This document shows, piece after piece, positions 26,219-33,925 of a DNA stretch of 64,000 nt; positions within the stretch are counted from its first letter, which is position 1, and each line of letters begins with the position of its first letter. The notes beneath the pieces are model-generated. The model saw only the letters and a list, made by a program, of their open reading frames with translations, ran no database searches and was not told the origin of the DNA. The position numbers and the translations under genes are program-made. This DNA comes from Mycolicibacterium hodleri (GTDB taxonomy: Bacteria; Actinomycetota; Actinomycetes; Mycobacteriales; Mycobacteriaceae): the NCBI RefSeq assembly GCF_025822245.1, contig NZ_JACKTL010000073.1, positions 219,334 to 283,333 on the forward strand. Direction: 5' to 3'.

Positions 26219-27304
26219 GTGGCGGTCACCATGCAGGACGTCGCAGTGCAGGTGGGGGTTTCGGCTGCCACCGTGTCGTTGGCACTGTCGGGCAGCCCGC
26301 GAATCTCCCCGTCCACCCGCGCCAAGGTGGAGCAAGCCGCACGTCAGATGGGGTACCGGCCGCACGTGGGTGCGCGAGCCCTGCGGACGGATTCGACGCG
26401 GACGATCGGCCTGGTCGTCAGCGACGTGGCCAACCCCTTCTTCGCAGAGCTGGCCGGCGCGATCCAGCGGGCCGCCGCCCGCCGCGACTACTCCCTGGTG
26501 CTGTGCAACAGCGACGAGGACGCGGACAGGCAGGACGACTATCTCTCGAGCCTGCTCGCCGGGCGCCAGGTCGACGGCGTCATCGTGGTGCCGACGTCGG
26601 CGATGACGCCCGGACTTCGTCAGGCCGGCACCGACGGCGCACGGATGGTGCTGCTGGACCGCCCCGTCGAGGTGACCGGCCGCGGAACCGCCGCGCGTCA
26701 CCTCGGACGGTCCCCGATCGTGCGCAGTGACGCCCGGGCCGCGCTCGACGAGGTCGCCGAGATGCTGACCACGCTCGGCCACGAACGCATCGGCATCATC
26801 GCGCCGCCGCTGCAAACCCAGGTCGGCCGCGAGCGCAGGGACGTGCTGACCGAGGCATTGCTTCAACGCGGAGCGGTACGACGGGGAATCACCGTGGTGG
26901 AGGGCGACTTTCGCGAAGACAGTGGAGCGCGCGCCGTGCGTCAACTGCTCTCCCGGCGGCAGCCGCCGACGGCGGTCTTCGCTGCGGACGGATTGATGGC
27001 GGTGGGGGCGCTGAAGGGTCTGCGCGCCGCCAAGGTGCGCGTGCCGCAAGATGTTTCGCTCGTCGGATTCGACGACGCGCCGTGGTTCGACCTGTTCGAC
27101 CCCCCGTTGACGTCCATCGCCCAGCCAATTGCCGCCCTCGCTGCGGCCGCCGTGGACGCGATGCTCGACCTCCTGGCGGGACGCTCAGCCCAGAGCGCCT
27201 ACCCGCCCTGCCATCTGGTACGACGCGGATCGTGCGGCGCCGCACCAGATCACGCCCCGGCCGTCGCCACCTCGGTGACGCCCACGAGAAAGGAATCACA
27301 ATGA
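26219..27304 (+). CDS. LacI-family transcriptional regulator
   Basis: The 361-residue product begins at GTG 26219, 4-5 bases after GGAGG; a GTG at 26171 would place the operator inside the gene. The N-terminal HTH (TMQDVAVQVGVSAATVSLAL) and hinge are followed by a periplasmic-binding-protein-like effector domain (RTIGLVVSDVANPFFAEL; LVGFDDAPWFDLFDPPLTSI). The stop overlaps the ATG of the solute-binding protein, so the repressor is the first gene of the operon it should control. Confidence 0.9.
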   Translation: MAVTMQDVAVQVGVSAATVSLALSGSPRISPSTRAKVEQAARQMGYRPHVGARALRTDSTRTIGLVVSDVANPFFAELAGAIQRAAARRDYSLVLCNSDEDADRQDDYLSSLLAGRQVDGVIVVPTSAMTPGLRQAGTDGARMVLLDRPVEVTGRGTAARHLGRSPIVRSDARAALDEVAEMLTTLGHERIGIIAPPLQTQVGRERRDVLTEALLQRGAVRRGITVVEGDFREDSGARAVRQLLSRRQPPTAVFAADGLMAVGALKGLRAAKVRVPQDVSLVGFDDAPWFDLFDPPLTSIAQPIAALAAAAVDAMLDLLAGRSAQSAYPPCHLVRRGSCGAAPDHAPAVATSVTPTRKESQ

Positions 27305-28335
27305 TCAATCCCCTCGGGACGGCGCAGAGCCGCGTCGTCCTCACCGCACTCCTCTGTGGCAGCCTGGCGCTCGCGGCCGCGGGCTGCAACCGCGAGCCCA
27401 GCGGAGGCAATTCCACCGGGGCCGCGAAGATCGCGATCGTCACCCGTGATTTCACCAACCCCTACTGGGCAGCGCTGCGGGACGGTGCCGTGGCCGAGGG
27501 CAAGAAGCAGGGAGTGGACGTCACCGTGCAGGCCGGCAGCTCTGAGACCGACTCGACCGGTGAGAACACCAAGATCTCCACGATGGCCGCGCAGGACTAC
27601 AACTGCTTCGGAGTGGTCCCGGTCAACGCCACCAACGTGATCACCCCACTGGTACCGGTCGCCAAGAAGAACATTCCGATCCTCAACCTCGACACGCAGA
27701 TCGACGCGGACGCCTCCAAGGCGGCCGGTGTGTCGTACGCGTCGTTCATCGGCTCGGACAACCTGTCGGCGGGCCAGCAAGCCGGTCAAGCTCTGATGGC
27801 CGACATGGGCGGCAAGGGCGACGTTGCGGTGCTGCAGGGCATCGCGGGCGAGCAGAACGGAATCAACCGGCTCAAGGGCTTCACCGACGAGACGCAGGGC
27901 AAGCTACAGATCGTCGCCACGCAGCCCGCCGACTACGACCAGAACCTGGCCCTCACCGTCACCGGCGACCTGCTGCGCGCGCACCCGAACATCACCGGCA
28001 TCTTCGCCGCGAACGACACAATGGGTCTGGGCGCCGCCCAGGCCGTCAAGAACGCGGGCAAGACGGGCACGATCTCCATCATCTCGGTCGACGGCATCAC
28101 CGCGGCGCTGCAAGCCGTCAAGGACGGCACCCTGTCCGGCACCATCAGCCAATACCCGTACGCCGAAGGCCAGATGGCCGTTCAAGCCTGCGTGAACCTG
28201 GTGACCAAGAAGTCCGTTCCGGAACGCGTCGTCGCGCCCATCAAGCTCATCGACAAGGGCAACGTCGACAAGGCCATCGCCGCCTTCCCACAGCCCTTCG
28301 AGCCGTTCGACAACCCGATCACCGGCGGGAAGTAA
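27301..28335 (+). CDS. Ribose-type ABC transporter substrate-binding lipoprotein
   Basis: The 344-residue product has a lipoprotein signal ending in AAAGC (Cys29). The mature protein is an RbsB-like type-1 binding fold: IAIVTRDFTNPYWAALRDGA, GVVPVNATNVI, GIFAANDTMGLGAAQAV and ISVDGITAAL. It delivers a monosaccharide to the RbsC-like permease. AGAAAGGA precedes the ATG at the overlap with lacI. With ribokinase-like and RbsD-like genes downstream, ribose or a related pentose is the most likely ligand. Confidence 0.9.
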   Translation: MINPLGTAQSRVVLTALLCGSLALAAAGCNREPSGGNSTGAAKIAIVTRDFTNPYWAALRDGAVAEGKKQGVDVTVQAGSSETDSTGENTKISTMAAQDYNCFGVVPVNATNVITPLVPVAKKNIPILNLDTQIDADASKAAGVSYASFIGSDNLSAGQQAGQALMADMGGKGDVAVLQGIAGEQNGINRLKGFTDETQGKLQIVATQPADYDQNLALTVTGDLLRAHPNITGIFAANDTMGLGAAQAVKNAGKTGTISIISVDGITAALQAVKDGTLSGTISQYPYAEGQMAVQACVNLVTKKSVPERVVAPIKLIDKGNVDKAIAAFPQPFEPFDNPITGGK

Positions 28336-29306
28336 TGACGGTCACCACCGAGGCTGCGGCAGAAGGAGATACCGGTCGCCCCGGCCTGTCGATCGGGTCG
28401 GCTGCGCGTTTCGCCGCCCCGATCGGCCTCGTCGTCGTCTTCGTCATCTTCTTCATCGCGACGCCGAACTTCCTGACCGTCGCCAACCTCACCGACCTGT
28501 TGGTGTCCGCGTCCATCCTCATGGTGCTGGCGATGGGTCAGCAGCTGGTCATCTCCGTCGCGGGCATCGACCTGTCGGTGGGATCGAATCTCCCATGGGC
28601 TGCAGCAACTCTCGGGTTCGCCTACACCCACGGCGCGAACCTCGCCGTCGCCATGTTGCTCGCGTTGGTCGCCGGCGGTGTCGTCGGTCTGCTCAACGGT
28701 CTGCTGGTCGCCCGGCTCGGGATGACCGACTTCATCGTGACGTTGGGCAGCCTGTCGGTGGTCAGCGGCGCCACCCTGCTGTTGACCGGCGGCAACACCG
28801 TCGCGGTGTCGTCGCCGTTCCTGCAGGGCTTGGCGCTCGACGGCGTCGGTCCGGTGCGGTGGTTCTGGCTGGTTGCGATCGTCGCGGCGCTGCTGACGGC
28901 ATTCCTGTTGTTCGGCACCAAGACCGGCACCCATCTGCTCGCCACCGGTGGCAACCTGGAAGCCGCTCGGGGAACGGGCATCAACGTCGCACGCACCCGA
29001 ATGCTGGCATACGTGCTGTCCGGCCTCGCGTGCGGCGTCGCCGGCATCCTGCTCGTCGCCCGCACGGGCGGTGCGGATCCCAGCTTGCAGACCGATCTGT
29101 TGCTGTCCTCGATCGCCGCGGTGGTCTTGGGTGGCTCCAGCCTGTTCGGCGGTCGGGCGTCGGTGCTCGGCTCGGCGGTCGGCGCCGTCTTGCTGACCAG
29201 TCTCATCAACGGGTTCACGCTGATTGGCATCTCGCAGAATTATCAGCCGGTGGCCGTCGGTGTCGTCGTGCTCGGTGCCGCGTTCATCTCCAGGTTCCAG
29301 AAGTGA
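28335..29306 (+). CDS. Ribose-type ABC transporter permease (RbsC family)
   Basis: The 323-residue polytopic membrane protein has the RbsC pattern: LVISVAGIDLSVGSN after the second helix, NGLLVARLGMTDFIVTLG, GGNLEAARGTGINV in the coupling loop, and a C-terminal LINGFTLIGISQNYQPV. The ATG overlaps the preceding TAA by one base. It presumably forms a homodimeric channel with the ATPase encoded next. Confidence 0.92.
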   Translation: MTVTTEAAAEGDTGRPGLSIGSAARFAAPIGLVVVFVIFFIATPNFLTVANLTDLLVSASILMVLAMGQQLVISVAGIDLSVGSNLPWAAATLGFAYTHGANLAVAMLLALVAGGVVGLLNGLLVARLGMTDFIVTLGSLSVVSGATLLLTGGNTVAVSSPFLQGLALDGVGPVRWFWLVAIVAALLTAFLLFGTKTGTHLLATGGNLEAARGTGINVARTRMLAYVLSGLACGVAGILLVARTGGADPSLQTDLLLSSIAAVVLGGSSLFGGRASVLGSAVGAVLLTSLINGFTLIGISQNYQPVAVGVVVLGAAFISRFQK

Positions 29307-29317
29307 GGGGCTCAGAC

Positions 29318-30106
29318 ATGGCCGACGACTCGGGCCGGCGCCCAGCCGGCAAGGCGCCACTGGTCGAAATTCGGGGTGTCACGAAGTCTTTCGACGCGGT
29401 TCGGGCCCTTCAGGGTGTCGACCTCGTGATCGAGGAAGGCACCGTCACCGCACTCCTCGGCGACAACGGCGCAGGCAAGTCGACGTTGGTGCGCTGCCTG
29501 ACGGGCGTGCACTCACCCGACGACGGCGACATCCTGTTCCGTGGGAAGACCATCAAGCTCGGGTCTCCCGACGACGCCCGCCATCTTGGCATCGAGACGG
29601 TCTTTCAGGACCTCGGGCTCATCGAGGACCTGCAGGTGTGGCAGAACCTGTACCTCAATCGCGAGCTGACCCGAGGTGTCGTTCCTCTGCGCGTCTTGGA
29701 CAAGAAGCAGATGATCGCAAAGAGCGCAACGATTCTCGCCGACTTGGACGTCGACGTCCCCAACGTCCGCGCCACGGTGCGTCGGATGTCGGGTGGGCAG
29801 CGTCAGAGCGTCGCGATCGCGCGCGCCGCGAACTGGGGCACGACGCTGGTGATCATGGACGAGCCCACCGCGGCCCTCGGCGTGCGGGAGACCGCGGCGG
29901 TGGAGAAGCTGATCGGTCGGCTGCGATCCAACGGTGTCACGGTGTTGCTCGTCAGCCACGACATGGATCAGGTGATGCGGGTCGCCGACAGCGCGTGGGT
30001 GCTGCGCCGCGGGCGGACCGCCGCGAATCGCAGGATGGCCGACACCACCGGCGACGAACTGGTCGGGCTCATCACCGGCGCCATCGCGGGTGACGCCGGT
30101 GCCTGA
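29318..30106 (+). CDS. Single-domain sugar ABC ATPase
   Basis: The 262-residue ATPase has Walker A GDNGAGKST, signature MSGGQRQSVAIARA and Walker B TLVIMDEPTAALG. Classical RbsA has two fused ATPase domains, but this protein has one and would work as a homodimer, as in FrcA-type systems. The ATG at 29318 follows GAGGGG by 7 bases; a GTG at 29303 overlapping the permease stop is an alternative. It overlaps the kinase gene by 17 bases. Confidence 0.9.
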   Translation: MADDSGRRPAGKAPLVEIRGVTKSFDAVRALQGVDLVIEEGTVTALLGDNGAGKSTLVRCLTGVHSPDDGDILFRGKTIKLGSPDDARHLGIETVFQDLGLIEDLQVWQNLYLNRELTRGVVPLRVLDKKQMIAKSATILADLDVDVPNVRATVRRMSGGQRQSVAIARAANWGTTLVIMDEPTAALGVRETAAVEKLIGRLRSNGVTVLLVSHDMDQVMRVADSAWVLRRGRTAANRRMADTTGDELVGLITGAIAGDAGA

Positions 30107-31025
30107 CTCCGATCCCGCGGTGGTCGTGGTCGGATCGGTGAACGTCGACCAGATCGTCACGGCGCCAAGGTTTCCCAGCCCTGGCGAGACGATCATCGGG
30201 ACGTCGGTGACGTCGTCGGTCGGCGGCAAGGGCGCGAATCAGGCGGTCGCCGCGGCGCTGACGGGCACCGGTGTCGCGATGGTGGCCAGCACCGGCGACG
30301 ACGACAACGGGGCGATGGCCCGCCGCCGACTCGCCGACCGGGGCGTCCACACCGAGCACGTCGCAGTGCTGGCCGCCGAGGTCACCGGAACGGCGTGGAT
30401 CACCGTCGCCGAGCAGGACAACACGATCATCGTGATCGCCGGCGCGAACCACCGCTGGACGCCTGGCGCCCTGCCGGCGATCGTCGCCTCGGCAACAGTG
30501 GTGTTGTGCCAGTTGGAGATACCGGTCGACGTGGTGCACACCGCGGCCAGGCAGGCGCGTGGATGGTTCGTCCTCAACGCCGCACCGGCGGCCGCGCTAC
30601 CCGACGAACTGCTGGCGCGCTGCGACGTCCTGGTCGTCAACGAGCACGAGCTGGCCGTGGTGGCCGAGATCGGCGCCGACGCCGTGACCGAACCCGACGC
30701 CATCGCCTCGGCGCACCAGAAGCTCCGCGACCGCGGAACCGTCGCGGTCGTCACCACCCGGGGAGCCGCCGGTGCCGTCGTCACCGACGCCGACGGCGTC
30801 ACCACCGAGCTGGCCGCACCGACGTCGACGGTCGTCGACACGACGGGCGCGGGAGACGCCTTCGTCGGCGTGCTCGCCGCCCGGTTGGCCGCCGGGGACG
30901 ACCTCGTCGACGCGTGCCGCTGGGGAGTGGTCGCGGGCTCGCTGGCCGTCCGCGGCGCCGGTGCGCAGGATTCGTACGCCGATCAGTCAACCCTTTCCCA
31001 CGCCGTCCGAGAGATGAATTCATGA
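30090..31025 (+). CDS. Ribokinase-like PfkB-family kinase
   Basis: The 311-residue enzyme has VVGSVNVDQIVTAPRFPSPGE and GGKGANQAVAAAL at the N-terminus, both typical of ribokinase, and DTTGAGDAFVGVLAARL with the catalytic Asp near the C-terminus. It would phosphorylate the imported sugar. The GTG start lies inside the ATPase gene and the stop overlaps the next ATG, so it is fully coupled in the operon. Confidence 0.88.
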   Translation: MTPVPDSDPAVVVVGSVNVDQIVTAPRFPSPGETIIGTSVTSSVGGKGANQAVAAALTGTGVAMVASTGDDDNGAMARRRLADRGVHTEHVAVLAAEVTGTAWITVAEQDNTIIVIAGANHRWTPGALPAIVASATVVLCQLEIPVDVVHTAARQARGWFVLNAAPAAALPDELLARCDVLVVNEHELAVVAEIGADAVTEPDAIASAHQKLRDRGTVAVVTTRGAAGAVVTDADGVTTELAAPTSTVVDTTGAGDAFVGVLAARLAAGDDLVDACRWGVVAGSLAVRGAGAQDSYADQSTLSHAVREMNS

Positions 31026-31438
31026 AGCGCAACGGCATCATTCACGCCGAACTGGCCCGCCGCGTGGCCGCGTTGCGGCACACCGACACGTTCGTCATCT
31101 GCGACTCGGGCCTGCCGCTGGCACCGGGTACTCCGTGCGTCGACCTTGGCTACCGGTATGGCCAGGCGACGTTCGCCGACGTCAGCGCGACGGTTCTCGG
31201 TGAGGTAGTGGTCGAACACAGCTGGGTGTCACGCGACGTCCTGACCGTCAGCCCGCACGTCCACCGGCACTTGGTCGACCTGGGCCTGGAACCCGAACCG
31301 GTCGACCACGACGAGTTCAAGGCCGCCGTGCTCGACGTTGCGTTCGCCGTCCGCACGGGTGAGGACACCTTCTTCGCCAACGTCCTGTGCCGGGCGGGCG
31401 TCCCGTTCGGTCCCGGTGGAGAAACCGCCACGAACTAG
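31022..31438 (+). CDS. rbsD: RbsD/FucU-family sugar pyranase/mutarotase
   Basis: The 138-residue product matches RbsD along its length: GIIHAELARRVAALRHTDTFVICDSGLP at the N-terminus (split: HTDTFVICDSGLP is the signature) and AVRTGEDTFFANVLCRAGVPF at the C-terminus. RbsD converts beta-ribopyranose to the furanose used by ribokinase, so its presence argues for ribose as operon substrate. The stop codon lies inside a KstR-type operator that serves the next gene. Confidence 0.88.
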   Translation: MKRNGIIHAELARRVAALRHTDTFVICDSGLPLAPGTPCVDLGYRYGQATFADVSATVLGEVVVEHSWVSRDVLTVSPHVHRHLVDLGLEPEPVDHDEFKAAVLDVAFAVRTGEDTFFANVLCRAGVPFGPGGETATN

Positions 31439-31451
31439 AACGTGTTCTAGT
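31434..31451. promoter_or_regulatory. KstR-type operator overlapping the rbsD stop
   Basis: ACTAGAAC and GTTCTAGT are perfectly complementary arms around GT. The core TAGAACGTGTTCTA fits the TNNAACNNGTTNNA consensus I recall for the cholesterol-catabolism repressor KstR. It ends 13 bases before the GTG of the SDR gene, so that gene and the reductase after it are probably KstR-controlled, independently of the LacI operon. Confidence 0.7.
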
Positions 31452-31464
31452 AGCGTCGGCGAAC

Positions 31465-32256
31465 GTGATTCTCGACAAATTCAAACTGGACGGTCAGGTG
31501 GCCGTGGTGACCGGAGCGGGACGGGGGCTCGGGGCGGCGATGGCCCTGGCGTTCGCCGAAGCGGGCGCCGACGTGGTGATCGCGGCGCGCACGCAATCCC
31601 AGCTCGACGAGGTGGCCGAGCAGATCAGGGCCACCGGGCACCGCGCGCACGTCGTGGTCGCCGACCTGGCCCACCCGGAGGACACCGCGTCGCTGGCGCA
31701 ACAGGCCGTCGACGCGTTCGGCAAACTAGACATCGTCGTCAACAACGTCGGGGGCAGCATGCCGGCGCCGCTGCTGGACACCTCGACCAAGGACCTCCGC
31801 GACGCCTTCACCTTCAACGTGACGACGGCCCACGCGTTGACCCTGGCGGCCGTTCCGCTGATGCTCGAGCACTCCGGTGGCGGCAGCATCATCAACATCA
31901 CCTCGACGATGAGCCGGGTCTCCGGTCGGGGGTTCGCCGCCTACGGCACCGCCAAGGCCGCGCTCGCGCACTACACGCGGCTGTCCGCCCTCGACCTGGC
32001 GCCCCGCATCCGAGTGAACGCCATTGCGCCGGGGTCCATCCTGACCTCCGCCCTGGACGTCCTGGCCAGCAACGACGAACTGCGCAAGCCGATGGAGGAC
32101 GCCACGCCGATGCGCCGGTTGGGCGATCCCACCGACATCGCCGCGGCCGCGGTCTATCTCGCCTCACCCGCGGGGAGCTACCTGACCGGCAAGACCCTCG
32201 AGGTCGACGGCGGCATCACCTTCCCCAACTTCACCTTCCCCATCCCCGACCTGTAG
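31465..32256 (+). CDS. Short-chain dehydrogenase/reductase under a KstR-type site
   Basis: The 263-residue classical SDR begins at GTG 31465 (VILDKFKLDGQVAVVTGAG). The NAD(P) motif is TGAGRGLG, the NNVG block follows at about residue 90, and the catalytic Tyr-Lys pair is in AAYGTAK. It ends with GSYLTGKTLEVDGGI. The equivalent M. tuberculosis position, from memory, is Rv0927c. The KstR-type operator suggests a role in steroid or related lipid breakdown; the substrate is not known. Confidence 0.88.
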   Translation: MILDKFKLDGQVAVVTGAGRGLGAAMALAFAEAGADVVIAARTQSQLDEVAEQIRATGHRAHVVVADLAHPEDTASLAQQAVDAFGKLDIVVNNVGGSMPAPLLDTSTKDLRDAFTFNVTTAHALTLAAVPLMLEHSGGGSIINITSTMSRVSGRGFAAYGTAKAALAHYTRLSALDLAPRIRVNAIAPGSILTSALDVLASNDELRKPMEDATPMRRLGDPTDIAAAAVYLASPAGSYLTGKTLEVDGGITFPNFTFPIPDL

Positions 32257-32265
32257 AGGACGAAC

Positions 32266-33357
32266 ATGACGATCAAGGTCGCCGCGATCGGCACCGGCAA
32301 CGTCGGAAAGCACGCGCTCACCCAACTGACCCTCGATCCCCGCTTCGAACTGACCGGCGTGTGGGTGTCCTCGGATGCCAAGGCGGGCAAGGACGCCGGC
32401 GAACTCGCGGGTCTCGACCGTTCGACCGGCGTCACGGCCACCACCGACCTGGACGCCATTCTGGCCGCCAAACCCGAGTGCGTGGTCTACACGGCGATGG
32501 CCGACAACCGGCTCGTCGAGGCGCTCGAGGACTACCGACGCATCCTGGCCGCGGGTGTCAACGTGGTTGCCAGCGCCGCCGTGTTCCTCCAATTCCCCTG
32601 GGGCACACTGCCCGACGAGATGATCGCGCCCATCGCCGAGGCTGCCGAGGCGGGCGGATCCAGCATCTTCGTCAACGGCATCGACCCCGGCTTCGCCAAC
32701 GACCTCATCCCGATGGCACTGGCCGGCACCTGTCAGAGTGTCGAGCAGATCCGCTGCATGGAGATCATCAACTACGACACCTATGACAGCGCCACCGTCA
32801 TGTTCGACGTGATGGGCTTCGGCAAGCCGCTCGACGAGACCCCGATGCTCCTGCAGCCGGGCGTGCTGAGCCTCGCCTGGGGCTCGGTGGTGCGCCAGCT
32901 CGCCGCCGGTCTCGGCGTCACCCTGGACGAGGTCACCGAGACCTACGTCCGCGAGCCCGCGCCCGAGGACTACGACATCGCCTCCGGGCGCATCGCCAAG
33001 GGCACCACGGCCGCCCTGCGCTTCGAGGTCAGGGGCATGGTCGACGGCACGCCCGCCGTCGTGCTCGAGCACGTCACCCGCACCAGGGACGACCTGTGCC
33101 CGGACTGGCCCCAACCCGCCCAGGAGGGCGGCTCGTACCGCATCGAGATCACCGGCGAGCCGAGCTATGCCGTCGACCTGTGTTTGAGCAGCCCCAACGG
33201 GGACCACAATCACGCCGGCTGCGTGGCGACGGCGGCACGGGTGGTCAACGCGATCCCCGAGGTCGTGGCCGCGGCGCCGGGCATTCGCACGACGCTGGAC
33301 TTGCCCCTCGTGACCGGAAAAGGGTTGTACGCTGGGCATCTGCTGTCAAAGGACTAA
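32266..33357 (+). CDS. Dihydrodipicolinate-reductase-like NAD(P)-binding protein
   Basis: The 363-residue product starts MTIKVAAIGTGNVGKHAL, a Rossmann motif at the extreme N-terminus. It continues with CVVYTAMADNR and GIDPGFANDLIP, blocks seen in the DapB-like/amine dehydrogenase-like family of mycobacteria. It lies 9 bases after the SDR gene, in the same order as Rv0927c-Rv0926c of M. tuberculosis (from memory), and should share the KstR-type promoter. The actual reaction is unknown. Confidence 0.82.
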   Translation: MTIKVAAIGTGNVGKHALTQLTLDPRFELTGVWVSSDAKAGKDAGELAGLDRSTGVTATTDLDAILAAKPECVVYTAMADNRLVEALEDYRRILAAGVNVVASAAVFLQFPWGTLPDEMIAPIAEAAEAGGSSIFVNGIDPGFANDLIPMALAGTCQSVEQIRCMEIINYDTYDSATVMFDVMGFGKPLDETPMLLQPGVLSLAWGSVVRQLAAGLGVTLDEVTETYVREPAPEDYDIASGRIAKGTTAALRFEVRGMVDGTPAVVLEHVTRTRDDLCPDWPQPAQEGGSYRIEITGEPSYAVDLCLSSPNGDHNHAGCVATAARVVNAIPEVVAAAPGIRTTLDLPLVTGKGLYAGHLLSKD

Positions 33358-33370
33358 TGGAGGGCCTGCC

Positions 33371-33646
33371 ATGCGGACGCGCTATCTCATCGGTTTGATC
33401 GCATCGGCGGGTGCCGCGGCCGCGGTCGTCGTCGCCCCCGCCGCATCGGCCGACCCCACCGAGGTCTCCAACCCGCCCGCCTGCACGTCGACCGGTCAGG
33501 TCGGGGAGACCGGCACCAGCACCACCGAGTGCCAGACGCCCGGCAACGTCGAGATCTCCGCCGCGGCGCCCGACGTGCCCACCTGGTCCTACCCCTGGGA
33601 CGACGACTTCTACGGCCCGGCTCTGGTCATCGGTGGCGGCGGTTAA
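33371..33646 (+). CDS. Small exported protein, PGNV-type family (paralogue 2)
   Basis: The 91-residue product has a signal peptide (MRTRYLIGLIASAGAAAAVV, cleavage near ASA-DP). The mature part contains CTSTGQVGETGTSTTECQTP and GNVEISAAAP, followed by WSYPWDDDFYGP and a Gly tail. The spacing Cys-N15-Cys-QTPGNVEI and the aromatic-Pro-acidic block match the proteins at 25711 and 33647. A GGAGGG precedes the ATG. Function unknown. Confidence 0.72.
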   Translation: MRTRYLIGLIASAGAAAAVVVAPAASADPTEVSNPPACTSTGQVGETGTSTTECQTPGNVEISAAAPDVPTWSYPWDDDFYGPALVIGGGG

Positions 33647-33862
33647 ATGCGTTCTCTGACAATTGTTTCGGTGGCCGCCGCAGCAGCGGCGGCAGTGGCG
33701 TTCGCCCCGGCGGCCGCCGCCGCACCCCAATGCGTCAACACCAGCCCGACGACCACGCAGTGCCAAACCCCCGGCCATTCGCAGATCACGACGTCTCCCC
33801 CGGCGATGACCAACAACGCCTGGTGGCCCTACGGCGGCGTCGTCGTCGGCTTCCCCTGGTAG
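33647..33862 (+). CDS. Small exported protein, PGN/H-type family (paralogue 3)
   Basis: The 71-residue product begins at the base after the previous TAA. A signal peptide (MRSLTIVSVAAAAAAAVAFA, cleavage near AAA-AP) precedes QCVNTSPTTTQCQTPGHSQI and a short AWWPYGG tail. The CxxTxxTTTxCQTPG core is nearly the same as in the preceding gene, so the two arose by tandem duplication and are probably co-expressed. Function unknown. Confidence 0.7.
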   Translation: MRSLTIVSVAAAAAAAVAFAPAAAAAPQCVNTSPTTTQCQTPGHSQITTSPPAMTNNAWWPYGGVVVGFPW

Positions 33863-33871
33863 CACGCCACC

Positions 33872-33894
33872 AAGTTTTTCGGCTAACCTAACTT
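33872..33894. promoter_or_regulatory. Possible DtxR-family metal-regulator site upstream of mntH
   Basis: The sequence contains GGCTAACCTAA (33881-33891), identical to the right half of the IdeR box I recall (TTAGGTTAGGCTAACCTAA). The left half is poorly matched (about 13 of 19 overall), and AAGTT/AACTT flank it. A MntR or IdeR relative could act here on the metal transporter gene 31 bases downstream. Tentative. Confidence 0.35.
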
Positions 33895-33925
33895 TTCTAT
33901 TCGCCCATCCGGATAGAAGGGGGCT

